Origin: Beta vulgaris subsp. vulgaris
Taxonomy: Eukaryota > Streptophyta > Magnoliopsida > Caryophyllales > Amaranthaceae
DNA: 64,000 bases
Reading direction: 5' to 3'
Assembly (NCBI RefSeq): GCF_026745355.1
Contig: NC_079207.1
Location: forward strand, 39,243,132 to 39,307,131
The number at the start of each line of letters is the position of its first letter. Positions within the stretch are counted from its first letter, which is position 1. Shown here one piece after another: positions 1 to 46,869 of this stretch. A program made the translations under genes and the position numbers. Below the pieces are notes generated by a model. It did no database searches, had not been told where the DNA came from, and saw only the letters and a program-made list of their open reading frames with translations.

Positions 1-1140
1 AGGTGGGTAAGTAGTCTACTAATGTGGGGTTGGCTTATTCGTGAAGACTGTGACTTAAAAAGATGCTCAAGGACTCAATTTTGTGAGTTCAAATTGGTTG
101 GGCTCCGTTCTCTAAGAGTCACTCCATTCAAATGCATAATTTTAGTCATCAATATTATAATTATTTTTAAAATTTGTTTAATCATATTATGCACTAAAGC
201 AGTCAATTCAGTTACTTGAGTCGGGTTCAATAGGTCATCTCAGTCGGTCAATTCGTGTTAGGTCATTAGATTCAACAGGTTGGGTATAAGTCTAAAACGG
301 TCTTAATTCGGTCAGGTTTGCCTCGATTTGTTTCTTCTTTCAGGTTCGATCAGGTTAGAACTTTGAGATAGGTCATCTTTCATGGTCATGTGACGTCGTA
401 TCGGGTTTATCACATGTTTGTGCCATGTCATTTCAGGTTCCGTAGGTCCATAGTTATCAAACAATAACGATTTGGGTAATGGACAGGTTTAAGTCAAGTT
501 CAGGTCGGTAGTTATCATGTTTGGTTACAATTAGGTTGTGCCATATTTGGTTTCAATCGTTTTGACTACAGAAGGGGTCATGGAGCTTATGTGGCACTGC
601 TTCACATTTATCTCATTATTTAAGGTTTCATTATGCTTGAATAGTTCATCTAGTTTATTAAGAAACCACTTCGTTAGAAAACAGCAAAATACCTCTTGGG
701 TGGTCTCTACGGGGTTTTCGGGGGTCTCTATATATGCCTTTTTGAAGTAATGTTAGTCTGTGATTTATGTGATTATGTGGTGAAATCAACAACAAGTCAA
801 ATTATCAACAACCAACAAGTTGGGTAAAATCGGATAACGGGTAGCAACATGTGAGGTAAAATCAATTATGGTCCACAACAAGTCTGATAAGATCAGGCAG
901 CGGGTCGCAATAGGTCGAGACAGTAATAAATCGATTTCAGGTCCTAATCAGGTCAGGTGTCGAATCAGGTTTACATCATTGGCAGGTCGCATCACATCAA
1001 CTATCGGTCTTTTTTGGGTGGGTGTCGGTTCAGGTTTAGGTCAAAATCAGTTATTCAGGTTGGATGCATTTTAGGTTACATGTGAGTTGATTTACCAAAA
1101 TTTCATGCGCAAGACAGCAGCTGTTCATTACAGGTTCAGT
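1..1140. repeat. Degenerate GGTCAGGT/TCGGGT-rich repeat region
   Basis: The stretch is full of short imperfect repeats built on GGTCA, CAGGT and TCGGGT. Open frames here are short and resemble no known protein. Clusters like this occur as subterminal repeats of plant DNA transposons or in decayed LTRs, but I see no terminal repeat or target duplication inside the window, so the element class stays open. Confidence 0.4.
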
Positions 1141-1825
1141 TCGGGCTCTTAGACCGAGTCATTTTTTGACAATTCTACTGTGCAGTATATAAAAATATAT
1201 AAAACTAAACTATCAAATAAGAATTATATAAATATTATTATTAATTCGCAATATATCATGGGACTCACGTATACAACATAGTCATAGTATATTGGAAGAA
1301 AATTTAAACAAAAAACATGTGTTATTTGCAAACTTCTATTTTTTAATATTTCATTTTGAGAACTTCAATCCTAGTTGTGCAAAAACCATATGAAGCTGAT
1401 CAATGACAAATTATTATGATAATATATTCATGGAAAATTTAAGTACTTAGGACTCATTTGTTTACTGTTGGAACTTAATTTCTATGGAAAGTCTTATTTC
1501 ATGGGAAGTAAATTACCTTGTCTATTTCCTAGGAAGTGGCTTTTGGGCGTTTGGTTAAGCATAGGAATTGTAATTGATACGAATTTCTAATCACTAAGGG
1601 GGGTGTTGGTGATTAATTTTCTACACTTCATAGGAATTTTCATTTTCTTGGAAATTCTATTTCCCATAAATTCCTTATCTCTTGCATGCCAAACAACTAC
1701 GCTATCTTGTACCTTCTAACAAATTCAAATTCTAGTGGGATTTCAGGTAAACCAAACACCTCTTAAATTTTAAGTAATTTAAAATTGATCGAGCCTCTCT
1801 TCGAGACAATGCCCATAAAAATATG
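1141..1825. other. AT-rich intergenic DNA, possible MITE
   Basis: No gene is seen. Between about 1448 and 1766 the ends are loosely inverted: CATTTGTTTACTG on the left, and on the right a CAGGTAAACCAAACACCTC stretch whose complement reads GGTGTTTGGTTTACC. This is the style of a PIF/Harbinger-type MITE, but the match is poor and no target duplication is clear. Confidence 0.25.
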
Positions 1826-2044
1826 AGAATAAAGGAACCAACTGAAAGAATAAAGGAACGAACTGAAAAAATAAAGGAACCAACTGAAAGAATAAAGGAA
1901 CCAAAACAAAGAATAAAACAACCAAGTGAAAGAATAAAGTAACCAACTGAAAGGATAAACCAACCAACTGAAAGGATAAACCAACCAACTGAAAGAATAG
2001 ACCAACGAACTGAAAGAATAAAACAACCATCTGAAAGAATGAAG
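1826..2044. repeat. 21-bp tandem repeat, about 10 copies
   Basis: Ten head-to-tail units of 21 bp follow the pattern AGAATAAAGGAACCAACTGAA, with a partial eleventh. Units differ by one to several substitutions and show no length change. Because 21 is a multiple of three, two minus-strand frames stay open as 7-residue repeats rich in Phe, Leu and Val. I read those frames as a by-product of the period, not as a gene. Confidence 0.85.
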
Positions 2045-4127
2045 TACTGTTACCATACCATCATTGATATAATAATTTGCTTATAATAAAGTAGTGTGAC
2101 AACAAAAACATCTCATATGTCGATCATCATCGAATACAAGTTGCCATAGCGTCATTGATGATGATCATCATCATTATCAAATTGTTATTGTCGCTAAACA
2201 AATCAAGGAAAATGAATACGGGGATGAATATCTGATGTCGCAAATCATACCTTCGATCCTTTTGAAATTTGGCATATATAGAAGCATGAACTCATATACA
2301 CTCAGAGGTGAATTAAGAACACCAAATAGAGTCAAGGATTGCCGCAAAATACTACTGGTAACTCGAACCTAGTAGTTCGAAATTCTTCAACCAAGAACAA
2401 GGGGTGCGACTCATGCGGGTGATGCTGCGAAGAAGTTGAAACACAGATGGAGGTCTACAGTTCGCCGGAGAGAGAGGGGTCGCGCACTCGAGTGGAGTCT
2501 ATTATTAGCCCGTCCGACCAAACACATTGGATCAGACGGTATGACCCAATAGTTTCAAAAAAACATTACGCCTTTCGTGCTGGTAGTCAACTTGATGAAG
2601 CAATTCGTTATTGGTGTAACGAAATTGACGGGCCCCGTTCTTTCCTTGGGAGTTGATGACCAAGACTCGAATATTGGCTTCAGGCATCGAGTTATTCTAG
2701 ATCCTCACCAAATCTAAAACAACCTAGAGGCAAAATTGCCACTCCAAACTTTCTTTCGTATTTAGTGAACTTTTTCCAACATAATATATTTGCAATGTTA
2801 TTTCGTTGTGAGCGCTAACGATAGAAGTTCAATCACTTCAATAGGCATTTCTTATTTCTTACATTGATACAAGTCCAATAATATGTTACAAAATAATACT
2901 TTGTGTTTGTTTTAAATGAAATATAGGAGATTGACACGTGAATTTAAAAACGTAAAAAGATAGAGAAAAACTGAAAAAGAAAGATACATATAGTGAGGAG
3001 AGAGATGGAGAGAAGTAAAATATCAAATATAATAATGTTTCATTTACATTAAACAAACTAAAGTGGCAAGTGTTTCATTTATTTTAAAACGGTATTAATT
3101 ATACAGAAAATAAAAGCAAAAAAGGTTACAAAAACAATACTTAAAAAATTAGATATTAAATAGCAATACAAAAGCTTTAGAAGATAGAATTTTACATATA
3201 AATACATAAAATGAATTAAGAGAAAAACCACAAAAAGTTACGTAATGTGGTCAAAATATTTGAAAAAGATATCAGATCAAAGATTAGAATAAATGTTTAG
3301 GTGTTACATTTTTCAAAAGGGAGAAATATAGAATCATTTCTCTGATGGAGTGATTCATTTATTTAAGATGAGGAATGAACGCTTTATATGTCATGCTATT
3401 TGTCTGCATGCACAAATAATAATTGTTAATAAAAGCATTTTCATAAACCAAAGAATCAATCAGCAAACTGGCATGAGGATGGTTCCTCAACATAAAGGAG
3501 GGTCAACCCAAGAATCAATTTATATTCGTTTTTTGTTTTGAGTACAAAACAAACCCAAAAGAGGTATAATTAGGGAATACTAGGTACTGTCTTAATTATT
3601 GGTTAATTGGCAATATTATCTTCGTTGTTAGCTCAGGTATATTCCCACTATCAGTTGTCTTACAGGAAGCTTCCACAATTGCTATTAGGGTTGAGAACAC
3701 TTGATCTTCACAGGGTGATTGGTTCACTTTGTATGAGGTTAGATATGAGATCCATGGATTTGAAGTGAGTATTAATAAGGGCTCTGTTTGGTAGATGCAT
3801 AAGATTTTTAAGAGCATATTATATACCATAAAGAACATTTTCTACAATAAAATAACATAATATATTGGTTTCCTTCGTTTAGTTCTTTGCAAGAAAAGTG
3901 AAAAACTCCTTTAGGTCTTTACTGCCCCCAATCACTGCCCCGACAATACAAAAATTTGGCCTTCAGATACACAATTTCAAGTTAAGAGATCATACAAAAA
4001 AACATTTGGGGAAACTGTGCATGTCATTGATTTTCCCCAATTATACTTCCCAATATAAAGCCCAAGATTCACTCGACAAAGAGCACAAGTCCAACACCCT
4101 AACCTAAATAATGTTTGCCAACCCTCT
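2045..4127. other. Intergenic DNA, no supported gene
   Basis: The sequence is AT-rich with scattered short open frames, the longest about 80 codons. The frame at 2447-2656 has fairly balanced composition but matches no family I recognise and has no splice-supported extension. Nothing here is supported as a gene or RNA. Confidence 0.5.
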
Positions 4128-4295
4128 CTAGTCCGACCTCCTTTTTTCTTCTTCTAATAACTCTTCCTCTAACTCGCTAAATCCCTTCAGCCTACCCACC
4201 ATTTCCAATAGCCAGCCAATGCTTCCGAGAAGTTGGCAGTTTAAATCTGCTTTGCACTGATTTTTCTCCTCCATCTCCTCCTTAGTTTCATCCAT
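4128..4295 (-). CDS. Doubtful 55-aa acidic ORF downstream of RECG
   Basis: A 55-codon minus-strand frame starts at an ATG at 4295-4293. It encodes a charged peptide with runs of Glu and Lys at both ends and a short hydrophobic centre (LLGSIGWLLEMVG). It lies about 440 bp past the RECG stop on the same strand. It could be a fragment of another gene, part of the RECG 3' transcript, or chance. I do not recognise it, and assign no function. Confidence 0.15.
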   Translation of the reverse strand: MDETKEEMEEKNQCKADLNCQLLGSIGWLLEMVGRLKGFSELEEELLEEEKRRSD

Positions 4296-4734
4296 TTTCA
4301 CTGAAGGTGTATGAGTGTTCCGAAAAATAATAATACAAAATGATATTAGATATCCAAGGAGCTCATGATGCGACATCCAACTTGTCAATTAACTGTCAAT
4401 ATAGTACTGTAATAATTCCCTCATTCTGTTAATAAACTAGGAGACATCCTATATTTCTTGACATTGTGTCCCTCGTCACCTCGGTTAAAATGGTTATGCA
4501 ACAGAGAAAAAAGACAGGGCATGCTGAGCTTGTGCCCTAAAAAAATTAGCTTGAGTAATTAGTTTTCAATATATACATGCTTCTCAGCAGTTGCTTCTAT
4601 AGATGAGTCCTTACTACTGAGAAATCCAAAGGAACAAAAAATGTTCTATCCAAAAAGATAGTGTTCCATTGCCTAGTCTTTCAAAGATGATATATATAAT
4701 ATAAACATGGATACAAAACTTGATTACCTGCACC

Positions 4735-39555
<34,821 letters not shown>

Positions 39556-39845
39556 CGTCTGAATGTCACTCAATTGAAAAAAGGCAGAATTTTGCAGTGA
39601 GCTATTAGCAAACAATAGGTCGACGAAAAGAGCATTTTAGTTGGCAAAATAACTATAAATTGTTGTGGCGTTAGTGAGAAGATTCTGATTTGTGCACCCA
39701 AAAAACTGCTGCCGAGGAGATAAAAACGATATTTTTTGTTCTCTTTGCAAATTAATTCGATGGAGACTTCATTCACATGAACCAAAAGAAACTACTCTTG
39801 TATAGTTGTATCGGAGAAATGCATAACACAACTGTTTTGTATGGT
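39556..39845 (-). promoter_or_regulatory. Probable RECG 5' UTR and core promoter region
   Basis: This is the DNA directly upstream of the chosen ATG. On the minus strand an AT-rich stretch (AATTTATAGTTATT near 39645-39660) could serve as a TATA-like element about 100 bp upstream of the start. No CpG-rich or clear initiator signal is visible. Transposon-derived sequence begins by about 39,850, so the intact upstream region is short. Confidence 0.3.
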
Positions 39846-40569
39846 AAGGCCGGGTTAACATGTAGATATTTTTAAGGTCGGGTCTCCCCAACTTATTTTC
39901 AGTTCAATTCAGTTTAATTCAGTTTAATTGATAATAAAACAATGATCATTATGATTGTCATTATTATTATTACTACTATTATTATTACTATTGTAAATAT
40001 TAATATCATGATTACAATTATTATTATTGTTATTATTATTCCTATTACTATTGCTTTTAATATTATTTTTATTAAAAAAATTTAAAACAAAAATGAAAAA
40101 AAGAAAGTCGGAATCGGAATACGAATGAAATCAAAAAGGCCCTCATTAGGGATAATAATAATGATAATAATATTATTATTTTAATATTGCTAATTATTAT
40201 TTTGCTAATACTTTTTTCTATATGATTCCAATAGCTATATCGAAATGATAATTCAAGTCTAAGAAGTACACATTTCAATAATATTTGTCATTGTTTAAAA
40301 GTACAAACTTTTTAATAGATGACAACACTAATATTATTAATAATAACAACAATAATACTTGTCATTGTTGAAATGAAAAAAAATACACGTTTTGATAGTT
40401 GAATTACTAGCCAAAATAATAATATTATCGAACATTAAGTAGTTTTCATAATCGGTTAATTCTTCATCTTCTTCTTGTCCAAAAATTTGTTTCATTATCT
40501 CGGGATTATTCTCCATTGACACCCATATTTCTTCAGTTATTTGTTATCGTACACTATCCATAGTCATTT

Positions 40570-41290
40570 TTCTGTTATCATATTACATATTATGATCAAC
40601 TCTTTGTTCTATGACTTCTATTTGGTATGTGAAAGGAATACATAGATCATGTAAACGAATAAATTATGTAGGGTAAAAACAAGCTACAATAATTTTCAAC
40701 TGATTAGACTCGTCCATTTACGACATCGATTTTAGAACCTTCCACCTATTTTTGAGAACCGCAAAAACCCTCTCAATTACATTTCGACAAGAAAAATGTC
40801 GGTAATTGAATTGCTCATACATTCCCTGTGGTGGAGTCCCTCTTCTAAAGTCAAGCAAATGGTACCTCAACCCAGGTACTAGTTATGGACTCAAGTACCC
40901 GAGTGTATTAGAATACGCTGAATCGGCTACATAGTATTTCCCTGTACAACAATCATAATGTTAGTTTGTGAAAGTGTCAGGAAAATTTTCCAATATTATT
41001 CATGGCAATATAAGTTAGCTAGTACCAGAAGGTGGATGAGGGAATCCCATTCTAGCATCTCCTAAGCTTCGCATCCATACATTTGTATCGTGTGCACTCC
41101 CTCCGTATCCCATATTGATGTGAGTAACCAACATGTTAAGTGAACACACAACCATCGCATTCCATGTTTTGTCCCCGTGACAATCTCTAAATGTCTTGCC
41201 TACATCATCTGTAACAACTGATTGTATAAGGGTACCATCTATGGCACCAACACAATCCTAATAACAAAAGTATATATCGTCACTACATTG
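40570..41290 (-). pseudogene. PIF/Harbinger transposase (DDE_Tnp_4 type), decayed
   Basis: Minus-strand translation gives DCVGAIDGTLIQSVVTDD, then GGSAHDTNVW, then KYYVADSAYSNTLGYLSP, then NVIERVFAVLKNRWKVL. These hold the three acidic residues of the DDE triad (AIDGT, VADSAY, VIERVFAVLK) in the order and spacing of plant PIF/Harbinger transposases. A GT-AG intron (TCTG|GTACTAG...TGTACAG|GGAAA, about 40946-41030) must be removed to join the second and third blocks. A stop follows LSP, and upstream parts are not clear, so the gene is broken. It is a plausible relative of whatever mobilised the MITEs at 39083 and 46305, but their ends were not matched. Confidence 0.8.
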
Positions 41291-41639
41291 AGATTATACG
41301 TGTTGATATTAGATTATGTTAATTACTAATAAATGTCATCGAATGTAGGATAAGCACCTTAAAGAAAGGTCAATCTATATTTGATGTTGCTTTGAATTTT
41401 AGGAGGTGCTTATACATCTACCAGCTACTAGGAGTTGTTGTTCTATATTTCGATATTCTAATTTTGTTTGTCAAGTTATTAGTTTATCTGTTTATTATGG
41501 ACTACTGCATCTATCTCACAATAATATATTATTATTTAATAATTTATTATTATTTTATTTAATAACTTATTATTATTAATAAATCTTTATTATTAATTTA
41601 ATAATATTATATTATATTATTATCACTACTATTAGTTAT

Positions 41640-42080
41640 AATTTAATTCAGTTTCGTTTCAATCAGTTCAGTTCAGTTCAGTTCAAATCAGTTGTTTTAT
41701 GCCAAAGAGAACATGCCCTTAGAGGAAGGCAATGATAAGTAGTGTTATCAGTTTGGTTGAAAACAATTGGTTAAATTGTCAATTGAACTGAACAAAACGA
41801 ACTGAATAGACCAATAATTGAAAATTGAAATAATAAAAATAATGTCAATTGAACTAAAATGAATTGTAGTTAACTGAACTTAAACTGAACCGAAAACCAA
41901 TTAAATTGAAATTAACTTCATATAAAATTATTTTTAACAACTGAAGTGAACTGAAAGGTGAATTGAATTCAGCTGAAAATGGTTTCAACCTATCTAAACT
42001 AAACAAAATTAAACTAAACCAGACCATTTCAAACTGAACATAATCAAACCGTTTCACCATTTTACACAAAACTGAATCAA
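41640..42080. repeat. AACTGA/TTCAGT-rich repeat block
   Basis: Dense, imperfect copies of TTCAGTT and AACTGAA occur in both orientations. A similar run lies at about 39895-39930, on the other side of the Harbinger transposase. Clusters on both sides suggest subterminal repeats of that transposon. The likely right end reads CAGTTGTTTTATGCCAAAGA then GAACATGCCC near 41,720, but no matching left end was found. Confidence 0.5.
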
Positions 42081-43039
42081 ACTATTTCAATCCGTAACAA
42101 CTAATTATCTAATTTTATTTATTTTTCCTAAATCATTTACGAAGAGTTCAACTCTCGTCTTATCTGTGGACAATTTGAGATGACACATTCATCTCTAGGA
42201 ACTGATAAAATAAACAAATTCCTCTAATATATGTAACTTTGAATTTTATAAAAACACATTAAATATGAAATAATAAATATGCGAATTTGTTTTAAACAAT
42301 TTATAGCTAACAAATTGCTTTTATATAATAATTAAATGAATAAAAAAATGTATTTCATACCAATTTAAGTTTTAAAAAATAAGAAATACTTTTATGAGTT
42401 TCTAAATAAATAAGAACAAAAATACAATGATAGATCATTCGAAAAAAATCATATAACCTTAGACCTCCCATTTAAAGGAAAAAAATATATGCTAATATAA
42501 GCATATTACACATGGATAACTCATATGATGTTCAGGAGAGCATCTTGATCAAACATGGTGAACTAGTGGTCGTTGGGCTTATGTATGCGCCGCAACCTGA
42601 TGATACATCAAACTAATCCAACAAAAATAATCCAATTTCAGCTTCACAAACCAAGCTCATAGTTAACAAATAAGATATTTACTGCGAAAAGTTGAGAGAA
42701 CCCAATGATTTATATACAACTATTGTAGGAAAGGAAAAAAACACCTATAACAAGAATTTAAGAACAAGTGTAAGATTAGTTTCTTTAATGGTGATTGATT
42801 TTGAAGCTTTAATCTCAACTGAAAAGTCCTGATTACTAAAGGCGCGAGATAACCAACTGACCAATTATGTGATAAGATCCATTCACACACTTGCACCATC
42901 ACATTGGACAGTATAATTGTCAATGTATATAGTATGATAGTCCTGCTTGTAATTGTAACTCGAACGAACAAATGGACATAGTTAGTAGGCAGTATTGCGG
43001 AGAAATAGAAAGAAAAAAGAAAAAGTTATGGAGTATATA
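42081..43039. other. Intergenic AT-rich DNA
   Basis: About 1 kb without terminal repeats, recognisable domains or RNA genes. Short frames are not supported. Confidence 0.4.
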
Positions 43040-45101
43040 CCATTTTATTTATTTACTTATTTTAAGGGGGGAAAAGCAAGCTAGATTAACTAAGGACAAA
43101 TTGTCCAACAATACATAGGATGTCACCTCCGGAAGGGAGTGGTTTTCCCAAGTCTGTTCAGCACGAAAATGAACTAGCCTTGCTAAGTGGTGGCTGATAA
43201 CGAAATTCCTATCACGTTAAACATGTGACCAAGCAATAGACTTAAAGGAAGTACAAGAAGTTAAAATCTCATGAAGGATAATATCAAGGTCCGAGAGAAA
43301 GAGAGCATTCTTGGAAAGGCGATTAATAACCACTTGGCAATCCGACTCTAGAATAACATCATCATAACCAAAGGACATGCCTAACCAAAATAGCCATAAC
43401 TATGCCTTTAGCCTCCGCAATTTTGGGACTCCAAAAAGATTTCAACTGTAGCACAATAGAGAATAGCACTCTACCACTAGAGTCACATCCAATAACACCC
43501 AAACTAATCCAGCCTGCATCAGCACAGGAGGCATCAATGTTGAGCTTAACTATGCCTGGTGGGGGGGGGGGGTTGCCAAGTCTTCGCACTTGGTCTGAAA
43601 GCTGCAACAACATGACTATAAACGTAAGCAGTGTTTGAACCATATTCATCAACCAATCTGGTCACTTGGTCAACCAGAATTTTGTTAGGAGTACATTGTT
43701 GTTGAAAAACCCAACAATTCCTCTCACACCAAAGGCACCAAGCAAGAAAAGTCCCTCTGATTACTTTCTTCCTATCCAACATCCTCCAACTCTCCACTAA
43801 TTCACACATTGTCATACTCGAAGCACGGGTGCACATCTCAACACACCCCCACTCTACCCCAAACATCAAGCACCCGAGGGCACTAAAAAATTGCGTGGGA
43901 AGAAGATTCAACGGCACCATAGCACCATGGGCACACATCATCATCAATAAGATGGCGAAATTAAAGAAGAGAGCGAGCAAGAAGAGAATTAGTGCATCAA
44001 TGCAAAAGAAAATGCATAACCTTGGGACTAGCTTCTATGCTCCAAATATAAACCTATGCTTGATGAAACGAGTCAAAATTGCCTCCTTTCCTAAGCATGT
44101 ACGTTGTTTTCACGGAATAATGCTCATTCTTAGTGAGAGCCCATGTTAACTCATCTTCATGATTCAAACTACTCATGGGGATAGCTAGAATGCTCTCAAC
44201 ATCTCTCTCTTGAAAGCTTTCTTCTATTAAACTCACTTTCCACTCATGGGTTCGGGAGTCAATATATGAGATCGCTCACTTTCTCCACCCCTTCTTTCGG
44301 TTCACTCATAATGAAAACCCCCCTTGTCACTAGCAACCCACGAATTGGACCATACACGAATTTTTTCACCACTTACCACTCTCCAAATACACCCTTGTTT
44401 CAATAGAGCCTTCAAACTCCAAACACTTTTCCAAGAGTAACTACATGAGTAACCCATAGATGCTGCAAGAAAATTACAGTTAGGAAAATACTTGGCCTTC
44501 ATAACTCACCCAAATAAAGAATGTGGAGCACGTATGAGACGCCAAGCTTGACGTCCTAGGAGAGCATCATTAAAAACACTTAGATAATTGAAACCCATTC
44601 CACCAAAGCATTTCATTGTACACATAAAGTCCCAATTTTTCCAATGAATCTTCCTTTGAGAATCCGAGCTACCCCACCAAAATCGGGACATCAATGAACG
44701 AATTCATTAAAGAATCACACTTGGGATTTTGTACACACCCATAAGGTATGTTGGAATTGCTTGGATGATAGATTTGGGTAAAATTTCCTTCCTCGCTTGA
44801 GATAGTAACTTCTATGTCCACCCTTGGAGTTTCTTCCGAATTCTATCAAGTAGTGAATCAAAAATGGCTTTTTTCAATCGACCACCAATAGAAGGGATAC
44901 CAAGGTATGTTTCTCAACTTGCCGCATCTTCAATATCACGCCAAAACATCTTTTTGTTCAGTACTAACTCCTTTGCTAAAAGAAACTTTTGACTTGTCAT
45001 AGTTGATTTTCTGACCTGAAGCCAACTCATATTGGTTGAGAATATCAACAATCAGAGTGCATTCTTGTCTAGTAGCTCTTGTGAAGAGAAGATTGTCATC
45101 A
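43040..45101 (-). mobile_element. L1-type LINE, 3' half, decayed
   Basis: Minus-strand pieces run in LINE order. The reverse-transcriptase tail comes first (YELASGQKINYDKSKVSFSK, 45060-44950), then SRFWWGSSDSQRKIHWKNWD near 44690, followed by GMGFNYLSVFNDALLGRQAW. After these lie a zinc-binding RVT segment near 44,500-44,050 and an RNase H-like piece near 43,650-43,370 (VKLNIDASCADAGWISLGVI). Frames are broken repeatedly. The 3' end lies near 43,040 in an ATAAATAAATAAA tract. The 5' part is cut where an LTR begins at about 45,102. Confidence 0.85.
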
Positions 45102-46830
45102 TGTTATTTTTACTAGGAACAATACAAGAGGGGTTGATTATATGTGTAGAAATAAACATAACTTTTTGCATAATTTTAAACTTAAACAAAAAACAAGGTA
45201 AAGGAACACAAGGGATCTTGACGAGGAAAAACTTTTTGGGCCCAACAAGAAGAAACAACCTCGACCACTAGGGATTTAAACTCAACTCTTTCACTAATTA
45301 GGCCAAACAACTTTGTTACAACCTAATTCTACTCATGGGCCACCCCTTGAATTATTCCTAAACTCAAGCTTCTAAACAATTGTTCTCTTAACAACTATTC
45401 CTCTCAACTTCACTTGATGTTTACTCACTTCAACTCGCTTCACTCAAAGCTTCTCTTTTACAGAACTTTACTCAAAGTCCCATTACCCCAAAAATCAAAA
45501 TACAATTGATCATTAATAACTTAATTAGTGGAATAGAGTAAGAAGTTGAGGAACAAATGACTTTTATGAGAGAATGAAGGCACTGACACTTTGTTTAGTT
45601 AAACTCGCTAAATCACTTAGTCAGACACAAATTAGAACTTAATTAGACACTAGTATTTATAGTGGTAATAACTTGGAACGTGGGATTAAAACATGTGTTA
45701 CTGATAAAATGATTATCCCATGATATTCCTTACCCAGAGGAACAAATTCCTTCTTAAACCATGATCATTGTTAAATGTGGGAGATAGACATGTTACTGCT
45801 CCCTTAATTTTAGCAACCACTTAAAGCAGTAATTCTAAACTCTTATTTAATTACAAATATTTTAATTAATAAAACCAAAATAAAATTCTTTTATCAAAAA
45901 TATTATCTTTAAAAATATTTTCAATAGAACCGAAAAGGATATTTATTTTCTGTATAAAAATATAATCTTTTCCTTAAAAATATTTTCCTGAAAATCATAT
46001 TTTTACTTAAATAAAAAGGTTACCTAGAATCTAGGCATAAATTACTCAATATACATAATTAAACCGTTATACTACTTCATCCTAAGTCTATTTCATTTTA
46101 ACAGTTAGTTCCTTTAACTTATTATGACAACGCCAGTACGTCTGCTCCTTGCAAAGGAACAAATTCTCATTCTCATTTTAAATTGCTACAGTTCTTTACC
46201 ATTGTTACTCGTTCCTTTACATTGGAACTAGAAACAAAAAGCCTCGCTTTGGTCTTCTTGCTCCAATACTACTCCAGTACCAAATCTTTGGACATTTTCA
46301 CTGAGGCTTCGTTTGGTAGGGCGTAAAACATTTTTAGTGTAAAATGATTTGCATTGAATACAATTTACAATGGAAAACACCATTCCAAAATTAGTTTTCC
46401 GTTGTTTGGTTTACTGTAAGAAAAATAATGAAATGAAAGGAAAGTAAGGAGGTAGTGAGAGGAGTGTACAAGAGAGATAAGGAAAACAGTTTTCCCTTCA
46501 TTTTTTGAAAGGAAAATGGTTTTTCATCATTAGGAGAATAATTTTACTCCAAGGAAAAATGGTTTCACACTCTTTTTCCAACCATACAATGTAAAATTGA
46601 AAATAGAGGAAAACGGTTTTACAGGAAAACGTTTTACGCCCTACCAAATGGAGCCTTAGTCTTCAAAATCCAAACTTGATTTCTTCTTTAACTCAGTATT
46701 CTCTTTGTTCCTTTCATTGATACCTTGAAATTCATTCACTTAAACAACTTGTTAGTCCAATACTTAGTTTGCATCTTTGTTCCTGTCATCATCAAAACTA
46801 GGGTTCAACTATTTTCCCCTTTTAGATGAT
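45102..46830 (-). mobile_element. Sirevirus-like copia LTR
   Basis: On the plus strand the block begins TGTTATTTTTACTAGGAACA, inside the LINE reading frame. It carries a segment (GACGAGGAAAAACTTTTTGG near 45,218, then CCCAACAAGAAGAAACAACC) clearly homologous to 55190-55250 in the other LTR-like block. The far end is near 46,830 in a stretch with the ATGATGACAAG phrase common at Sirevirus LTR starts. Orientation is minus. The exact outer edge is uncertain, and a Harbinger-type MITE is inserted within it. Confidence 0.6.
46305..46655. mobile_element. PIF/Harbinger-type MITE, copy 2 (in LTR)
   Basis: The 351-bp element has ends GGCTTCGTTTGGTAGGGCGT and ACGCCCTACCAAATGGAGCC. The interior is homologous along its length to the reverse complement of 39083-39443 (GTGTACAAGAGAG, AAATAATGAAATGAAAGG). 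The flanking 3-mers TGA and TTA do not match exactly. It inserted into the LTR, so it is younger than the LTR. Confidence 0.8.
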
Positions 46831-46869
46831 GACAAGAAAGTGACAAACTAAGGAAAATAAAATAACAAA

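Noticed and set aside
1826..2044. Regular repeat as a CRISPR array
   Set aside because: Units are contiguous 21-mers with no spacers, and the genome is a plant.
1763..2056. Two hydrophobic Phe/Leu-rich minus-strand frames
   Set aside because: They are forced open by a 21-bp tandem repeat, and have no conserved domain or splice context.
2356..2385. GTTCGAA-type stretch as a tRNA T-arm
   Set aside because: No matching acceptor, D or anticodon stems can be built around it.
2447..2656. 69-aa plus-strand frame
   Set aside because: Balanced composition but no family resemblance, promoter or splice support. Kept only as a remark.
43829..44149. Plus-strand 106-aa frame
   Set aside because: It is the shadow of the LINE reading frames on the opposite strand.
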